Assembly (NCBI GenBank): GCA_014084085.1 | Contig: NPFB01000003.1 | Span: 73,576 to 137,575, forward strand | DNA: 64,000 nucleotides | Origin: Hondaea fermentalgiana | Lineage: Eukaryota > Sar > Bigyra > Thraustochytrida > Thraustochytriidae | Direction of reading: 5' to 3' | Shown here: positions 59,428 to 64,000 of the stretch, one piece after another | How the letters are laid out: each line of letters opens with the position of its first letter | Position numbering within the stretch: the stretch's first letter is position 1 | Position numbers and translations under genes: made by a program | The notes under the pieces: model-generated | What the model was told of the DNA's origin: nothing | Seen by the model: the letters and a program-made list of their open reading frames with translations, nothing else | Database searches by the model: none

Positions 59428-59898
59428 AAAAATGGAAGAAAAAGAAGAAGAAGAAGAAGCAGAAAGAGCGGATCGCTCGTCTAGAAGAGGGGATGGAGGG
59501 TCGATGACTGGCAAACGAGGTTTTCCGCTTGGTCAAGCTTATTCTTTAGACGATAAGAAGACGACGCTTATATCTGTGAATCTTTTAGCAATTGATAGTA
59601 GTGGGCCGTCTGGATGAATGAATGAATGAATATATGTGGAAGGATGGATGGATGGATGGATGATGGATGGATGAATACCAGTGTGCTTCACGTCGTGAAA
59701 AACCACTTTCCTGGGCTGCAAGCTTGGGTGGTAACGCAGACTAGCTATGTCTGGTGCCAGGCACAAAGCCACTTCCAGAAGAGAAAGTGAACGAAGGTAA
59801 CGAGGTTTTTTTCGGTCTTCTTTCCACGATGAGAGGCGGCGCACCGAGGCGGCCAGAGAGAAGAAAAAAGGTAAGTAGGTCCACGCCGACTTGCAGGT
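59428..59898. other. convergent 3' region between ankyrin and lysyl-tRNA synthetase genes
   Basis: A tail-to-tail spacer with AAG/GAA-rich sequence near 59430-59460 and GAAT and GGAT tetranucleotide repeats near 59614-59672. No gene is seen. Confidence 0.55.
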
Positions 59899-61683
59899 TT
59901 ACTCCTCGACGGCCGGGGCAGCAGCCTCGGCGTCGTCCTTCTGAAGGCCTCCCTCGGGCTTCATGGCAGGAAAGAGAATGACTTCCTTGATGGTGTTCTT
60001 GTTGGTAAGGAACATGGCCAAGCGGTCGATACCGAGACCCCAGCCAGCCGTAGGGGGCAGGCCAACCTCGAGAGCCTCAATAAAGCCTTCGTCGATGGGC
60101 TGGGCCTCGTCATCACCGGCAGCCTTGTCCTTCATTTGACCTTCAAAGCGCTCGCGCTGGTCGACAGGGTCATTCAACTCGGTGTAAGCGTTGGCGAGCT
60201 CCTTGGTCGCGACAAAGAGCTCAAAGCGCTCGGTGAGGAAGGGGTCATCACGGTGCTTCTTGGCGAGCGGCGACATGACGAGCGGATGGTCCGTAAGGAA
60301 AGTGGGGTTGATGCACTTGGACTCAAGGAACTCACCGACGAGGGTGTCGAACATGCGCGAAGAGGTGCGCGGCGAAGAGCACTCGAGCTCGTGCTTCTTG
60401 AGAAGGTCATCGAGCATCTTGACGGCCTCATCGCTGGCGAGATCGTTGGGGAATGTCACGCCGAGGGCCTCCTCAAGGCCAGACTTCATGGAGATACGCT
60501 TGAAGGGCGGCGTAAAGTCGATGGACATGGGTTCCTCAGCGCCGAGAGGCAGAAACTCGATCACATAGGAGCCGCAGATGGCCTTGACCATGCCGGACAA
60601 AAGCTCCTGGGTCATGTCCATGAGGTCGTTGTAGTCGGCGTAGGCCTCGTACATCTCGCATGCGGTGAACTCCGGGTTGTGGGTGGGGTCGATGCCCTCG
60701 TTACGGAAGTTCTTGCCGATCTCGTAGACGCGGTCAAGGCCGCCAACAACGAGCTTCTTGAGGAAGAGTTCTGGGGCCACGCGCATCGTCAGGTTGGCGT
60801 TGAGCGAGTTGTGGTGGGTGATGAAAGGCTTGGCCGTGGCGCCGCCAGCCTGCATGTCAAGCACAGGAGTCTCCACCTCGAGGCAGCCGCGAGCATCGAA
60901 GAAGCGGCGAATGTACGAAATGATCTGCGCCCGCTTGCAAAAGACATCTCGGGTGGCCGGAGTGAGCAAGAGGTCCAGATGGCGCTTGCGGTAGCGCGTG
61001 TCCTGATTCGTGAACATCTCCTGACCCTTCTTCTCAACGGGGAGCATGTGCATGCACGGGGTAAGCAGAACGAGCTTGGACGGGAAAATGGAGAGCTCGC
61101 CCTTCTTAGACTTGCCGGGGAAACCAACAGCGCCGACGATATCGCCGCGGCGCAACGAGTTGTGCGCCGCAAAGAAGGCATCCTCGCCGTCCTTGTAGTG
61201 CTGAAGCTGCGACATGATCTGCACGCGGTTGCCCTCGCCCTGAATGGTGTAAAAGACCATCTTGGAGCCTTGCGCGCGCTTGCCGATGATGCGGCCGGCG
61301 ATGGAGACCTCGCTGGAGTCATCCTGCTTGCCATCCTCGAGACCCGAGAACTTTTCGATGAAGTCGCCGAGACGCATGCTAACCTGGAACTTGTGCGGGT
61401 ACAGCTTGGTGCCGCTCTCGGCGAGCTCCGCCAGGGCGCGCTGCCTGTTTTCCTTGTACTTGCTGGGATCCACGATTTCCTCTTCGGCCTGAAGACCGCC
61501 CTTCTTGGCCCCGCCAGCTTCGGCGGCCTTGGCGGCCTTGGCGGCGGCCTTCTCGGCCTTGGCCTTGGCGGCGGCCTCCGCCTTGAGCCTCTTCTTCATC
61601 GCATTCTTGCTCTCCTTCTGCTCGCCCCCCTCGGGCGCCGCGGGGGCTGCCGCCGCCGCCGCCGCCGCTTGTTCCTCAGACAT
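59899..61683 (-). CDS. KARS1: lysyl-tRNA synthetase, class II
   Basis: From the ATG at 61683 (MSEEQAAA) the product is 594 residues, the usual cytosolic length. The frame is open further upstream with another ATG at 61905, which would add 74 Arg/Ala-rich residues. A Lys/Ala-rich helical N-terminal extension, typical of eukaryotic enzymes, precedes an OB-fold anticodon-binding domain ([20 protein letters not shown]). Class II motifs follow: motif 1 in [20 protein letters not shown], motif 2 [20 protein letters not shown], and motif 3 [20 protein letters not shown]. Lysine-binding and discriminating residues are as in the family. Known role: charging tRNA-Lys for translation, normally in the cytosol and often also in mitochondria. 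No intron is needed. Confidence 0.96.
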   Translation of the reverse strand: MSEEQAAAAAAAAPAAPEGGEQKESKNAMKKRLKAEAAAKAKAEKAAAKAAKAAEAGGAKKGGLQAEEEIVDPSKYKENRQRALAELAESGTKLYPHKFQVSMRLGDFIEKFSGLEDGKQDDSSEVSIAGRIIGKRAQGSKMVFYTIQGEGNRVQIMSQLQHYKDGEDAFFAAHNSLRRGDIVGAVGFPGKSKKGELSIFPSKLVLLTPCMHMLPVEKKGQEMFTNQDTRYRKRHLDLLLTPATRDVFCKRAQIISYIRRFFDARGCLEVETPVLDMQAGGATAKPFITHHNSLNANLTMRVAPELFLKKLVVGGLDRVYEIGKNFRNEGIDPTHNPEFTACEMYEAYADYNDLMDMTQELLSGMVKAICGSYVIEFLPLGAEEPMSIDFTPPFKRISMKSGLEEALGVTFPNDLASDEAVKMLDDLLKKHELECSSPRTSSRMFDTLVGEFLESKCINPTFLTDHPLVMSPLAKKHRDDPFLTERFELFVATKELANAYTELNDPVDQRERFEGQMKDKAAGDDEAQPIDEGFIEALEVGLPPTAGWGLGIDRLAMFLTNKNTIKEVILFPAMKPEGGLQKDDAEAAAPAVEE

Positions 61684-62071
61684 GGCGCCGCGCGCTCCTA
61701 CCGCTGCTGCCGCTGCTGCTGCTGCTGCTGCTGCTGCGCTCGCTTCTGCTGCCGCGGTCTGCGCTGCTGCCGCTCTGCTGCCGCTCTGCGTGCCTCTGCG
61801 CGCGCCCGCGGCGCGGTGCTCCTCGTCGTTGCGCGAACGATCCTCGCCAACTAATGCTCTTCTGCTCCCGCTGCTCGCTTTCCTCGCGCTGCTGCTCTGG
61901 GCCATCACATTTGGGGGCCCAGGGGGCTCTGAATTAGGCACGAGTCGGAGCTGGCTGGCTAGCTCGAAGAGACAGTAGTATGGCGGATCTTCAAGATTGC
62001 GATAGGCCTACTACCATGGTTCTGGAAAGAGAGTCGGGTTTTCTAATTAGGTCGAGTGCGTTCTGATGGGC
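61684..62071. other. upstream region of lysyl-tRNA synthetase
   Basis: Contains an in-frame extension of the synthetase (61684-61905) with an Ala-rich run from GCT/GCC repeats and several Arg. The rest is the likely promoter and the 3' end of the archaemetzincin gene. There is a CTG/GCT run near 61700-61738. No other gene is seen. Confidence 0.55.
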
Positions 62072-63373
62072 TCAAGAGGTTGAAGAAGAAGAAGAAGAAG
62101 AAGAAGCAGTTGCTTGGAGAAGGACTCCTCGTGACTCGAACCAAGAGGCGTGATGCGCCCAAAAGGTCTTGGAATCCGATGCAGACGAAGCCAAGACGCG
62201 GCAAACGCTTCCGAGGGCGGTAAAGCGTGCAGCGAGGTCAAAGCCGAGCGCCAAACGCAGTTTGGCGAGATCTAGTGGGCACAGCGGAAGCAAATTTGGT
62301 CCTAAAGATTTTGTTCCAACCAATGCTGGGTCGGCACCGTTCCCGTGGCCCTTTTCAGAACTCTTTCCCCCCGCCTTGGCTGCGGCCTCGTTCTCGTCTC
62401 CTTCTCCTGCCTCCATGTAAGCATTCATGACACAACGCCATGAAACGCAGTGGTCCAATCCAAGGGTATGCATGGCCTCGTGCACGGCTGTCGCGGCAAC
62501 GAGGGCTGTGGAAAGCATCGACGGCGGCTTTTGACGCCGTGCATTTACATTTGGCATCGCACGCTCACAGCAGTGCACCACGGCAACGCGATCCCCGGTG
62601 GCGCGACCCAAAATTTCCGCATCGGGGAGTTCCGGATCAGCAATGCATAGATCCATGAGAACGATAATGGCAAAAGTCGATCTTGTAAGATATTCTTCGA
62701 TGACGTTCATGATGGAAAAAACGTCAACCGCGCGCTTTCCCGAGTCCAGAGCCACAGTTTCAAGCGGAAAGGCAAGGCCTCGCTCCTCATCGATAATGGA
62801 AATATCGTCTTTGGAAGCGACCAAAGGAAGTGGTCGCGCATGAGCGATGCTTGCGCCTAAAAAGTAAGCCTCGAAGATCTGTGCCACCTGTGTGCACATT
62901 CGATCCATCGCAGCAAGGTGGGATTTATTTTTCACAAAATGCGCGAGTCGCAGAATTTTCAGGGTTCGACGCCCTGGGGTTACCTTGAACCGCCCAGTGC
63001 CTTGGGCGTTTGCTTTACCCACCTTGCCCATTTCTAAAAAGTCTTCAAATGTCTGTAAATCGTCGATATCCTCATCAACAAGACCAGCATCCTTGTCTAA
63101 AGGACTGTACAGATCGAGAGCGCGAGGGGCGCAAAGACCTTGATCCTTGCAGAGTTCTCCAAGCCCGCGGCGTTGGAGACCGCTCAGTCGGCCCGAAGCT
63201 GGTTTTAGCTGACGTTTCTTTGTTTTCGTCTTGTCTCTTGTCTCGTGCATCACCTCGCTACTCTTGTTTGCTGCAGCGTTGCGTCTCTTTCTCTTTGCCG
63301 GTGGTGTCCGTGCGCAAGCTTCGTCGTCATCGCTCACAAGTACGACAATCTCGTCTGGCCGTGAAGCAGCCAT
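62072..63373 (-). CDS. archaemetzincin-like zinc metalloprotease with N-terminal SIM-like motif
   Basis: A 433-residue protein starting at the ATG at 63373 (MAASRPDEIV). The open frame upstream begins with a TTG. The metzincin motif HEAMHTLGLDHC (62447-62482) is followed by VSWRCVM. This fits HExxHxxGxxHC-x4-C-x-M of archaemetzincins, with the Met-turn right after. The later CxxC pair of the family appears as LCPLDLAKL, where the second Cys is Asp. N-terminal residues EIVVLVSDDDEAC form a hydrophobic-acidic motif like a SUMO-interaction motif, followed by a basic nuclear-localisation-like KRKRRN. The C-terminus ends in a Ser run. Known family role: peptidase of uncertain physiological substrate. 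The intact HExxH suggests activity. Confidence 0.9.
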   Translation of the reverse strand: MAASRPDEIVVLVSDDDEACARTPPAKRKRRNAAANKSSEVMHETRDKTKTKKRQLKPASGRLSGLQRRGLGELCKDQGLCAPRALDLYSPLDKDAGLVDEDIDDLQTFEDFLEMGKVGKANAQGTGRFKVTPGRRTLKILRLAHFVKNKSHLAAMDRMCTQVAQIFEAYFLGASIAHARPLPLVASKDDISIIDEERGLAFPLETVALDSGKRAVDVFSIMNVIEEYLTRSTFAIIVLMDLCIADPELPDAEILGRATGDRVAVVHCCERAMPNVNARRQKPPSMLSTALVAATAVHEAMHTLGLDHCVSWRCVMNAYMEAGEGDENEAAAKAGGKSSEKGHGNGADPALVGTKSLGPNLLPLCPLDLAKLRLALGFDLAARFTALGSVCRVLASSASDSKTFWAHHASWFESRGVLLQATASSSSSSSSTS

Positions 63374-63592
63374 CGCCTCTCCCTCCCTTTGGAGCGTGCC
63401 GTCCAACTGCTGGTCGTTCTCGGTTGGCCTTTGGCTTTGGCTTTGGCTTTGGCTTTGGCTTTAGCTCTGGCTCTGGCTGCTGGCGGTGGCAGTCTGGGCG
63501 GGTGGCCGGCACGTGCAGTCCCAGCCTGGCGGGGAGTGTGGCGAGCGTCAAAGCGATCTTCTTTGTTTGTTGATTTTCGGCCTCTTCAGCCA
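63374..63592. promoter_or_regulatory. short divergent spacer with TGGCTT hexanucleotide repeat
   Basis: Separates the archaemetzincin start from the small plus-strand ORF. It contains a hexanucleotide TGGCTT repeat of about six copies (63424-63462) grading into TGGCTC. This could be a shared promoter region. Confidence 0.4.
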
Positions 63593-63799
63593 ATGGATCT
63601 GGAAGAATATGAGAGCGCCTTCAGAATCGCGGTGCACATTCAGCGATGCGAGCAAGGGGAGAAAGCCAGAGAGGATCTTGAGCTTAGAGTATGCGACCTC
63701 CAAATGGGCAATCGATACCTAGAGGAAGACGTTCTGCAAGACACTGCGGTGAGACGGTTTGTTTTGAAATTCATGGAGCACCTCGAGTCGGCTCGATAG
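63593..63799 (+). CDS. possible small protein, 68 residues
   Basis: The ATG at 63593 (context agccaATGG) opens a 68-residue frame ending TAG: MDLEEYESAFRIAVHI, then a helical, charged sequence with YLEEDVLQDTAVRRFVLKFM. The frame is open further upstream, but only through the LALALA translation of the hexanucleotide repeat. Amphipathic helical character and codon use look protein-like. I recognise no family. It could instead be the first exon of a longer gene. Confidence 0.4.
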   Translation: MDLEEYESAFRIAVHIQRCEQGEKAREDLELRVCDLQMGNRYLEEDVLQDTAVRRFVLKFMEHLESAR

Positions 63800-64000
63800 G
63801 AATGCGTCAGCCTCTCCTCCTCCTCCTCCTTCTCCCATAATGGACGAAAAAATGGCAGAAAGGAAAGAATGCACTTGCTTCAAGCAGATCTACACTCATT
63901 TCGAAGCGATGCAAAAGACGTTATGTATTGCCGGTACACTCGTAACTTTTGGTGATTTTAAGGTATTTTCCGGCTCTAACGTCAGATACCAGGTGATGTT
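63800..64000. other. right-edge sequence without a recognised feature
   Basis: AT-richer than most of the window, with a 'cctcctcctcctcct' run near 63816. No gene is seen in the remaining 200 bases. Confidence 0.4.

Noticed and set aside
60136..61854. 572-codon open frame on the plus strand opposite lysyl-tRNA synthetase
   Set aside because: It is the antisense shadow of a certain gene in GC-rich DNA. It has no family motif and is rich in Leu/Val/Gly as expected from the complement.
62072..62200. Tyr/Ser-type tRNA T-arm resemblance ('ggttcgagtcacg' on the minus strand)
   Set aside because: It lies within the archaemetzincin coding sequence and no cloverleaf can be formed around it.

Overview
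This is nuclear DNA from a protist. The evidence is spliceosomal introns with GTAAGT/GTACGT donors, GC-rich intron-poor genes, long low-complexity and microsatellite-rich spacers, and a full eukaryotic housekeeping set: Listerin, the cohesin loader SCC2 with a PHD finger, RBM28/Nop4, RECQ1, Pin1, a proteasome assembly chaperone and lysyl-tRNA synthetase. Gene style plus a PqiA-domain membrane protein suggest a stramenopile, possibly a thraustochytrid (Labyrinthulomycetes). That placement is inference; no marker gene in the window settles it.

Layout. 1-5.3 kb: 3' part of an LRR-ROC-COR-TIR protein whose LRRs are encoded by near-identical 84-nt exons. 5.8-8.1 kb: two tandem, inverted secreted/GPI-like paralogues. 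8.1-9.9 kb: no clear gene, but a 48-bp tandem repeat. 9.9-14.2 kb: a two-domain CaiB/BaiF CoA-transferase and a two-exon PSMG1-like chaperone, both on the minus strand. 14.9-18.2 kb: RBM28/Nop4. 18.4-20.6 kb: two-exon Pin1 and an EF-hand protein (minus). 21.5-22.7 kb: iron-type alcohol dehydrogenase. 22.9-26.2 kb: RECQ1-like helicase (minus). 26.65-27.0 kb: small two-TM protein. 27.0-32.8 kb: a 5.7-kb microsatellite-dense stretch with no supported gene. 32.8-34.9 kb: a protein carrying two copies of an unrecognised Cys-rich module. 35.3-40.5 kb: Listerin (minus). 42.4-48.3 kb: SCC2/NIPBL. 48.6-50.4 kb: serine-rich coiled-coil protein (minus). 51.2-55.8 kb: large PqiA-type membrane protein. 56.6-59.4 kb: coiled-coil/LRR/ankyrin protein. 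59.9-61.7 kb: lysyl-tRNA synthetase (minus). 62.1-63.4 kb: archaemetzincin (minus). 63.6-63.8 kb: possible small ORF.

There is no operon logic. Many neighbours are divergent pairs sharing short or repeat-rich upstream regions (PSMG1/RBM28, EF-hand/ADH, RECQ1/small TM protein, Listerin/SCC2, coiled-coil/PqiA). Themes that recur by chance or selection are protein quality control (Listerin, PSMG1, Pin1, archaemetzincin) and genome maintenance (RECQ1, SCC2). RECQ1 and the archaemetzincin both carry SUMO-interaction-like motifs.

The best candidates for undescribed biology are the exon-per-repeat LRR array feeding a ROCO-TIR protein, the duplicated seven-cysteine module at 33.3/34.8 kb, the SIM-like array in RECQ1, and the PqiA protein with a large extracellular domain. 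All gene identities come from reading translated sequence and remembered family motifs; no database search was run.
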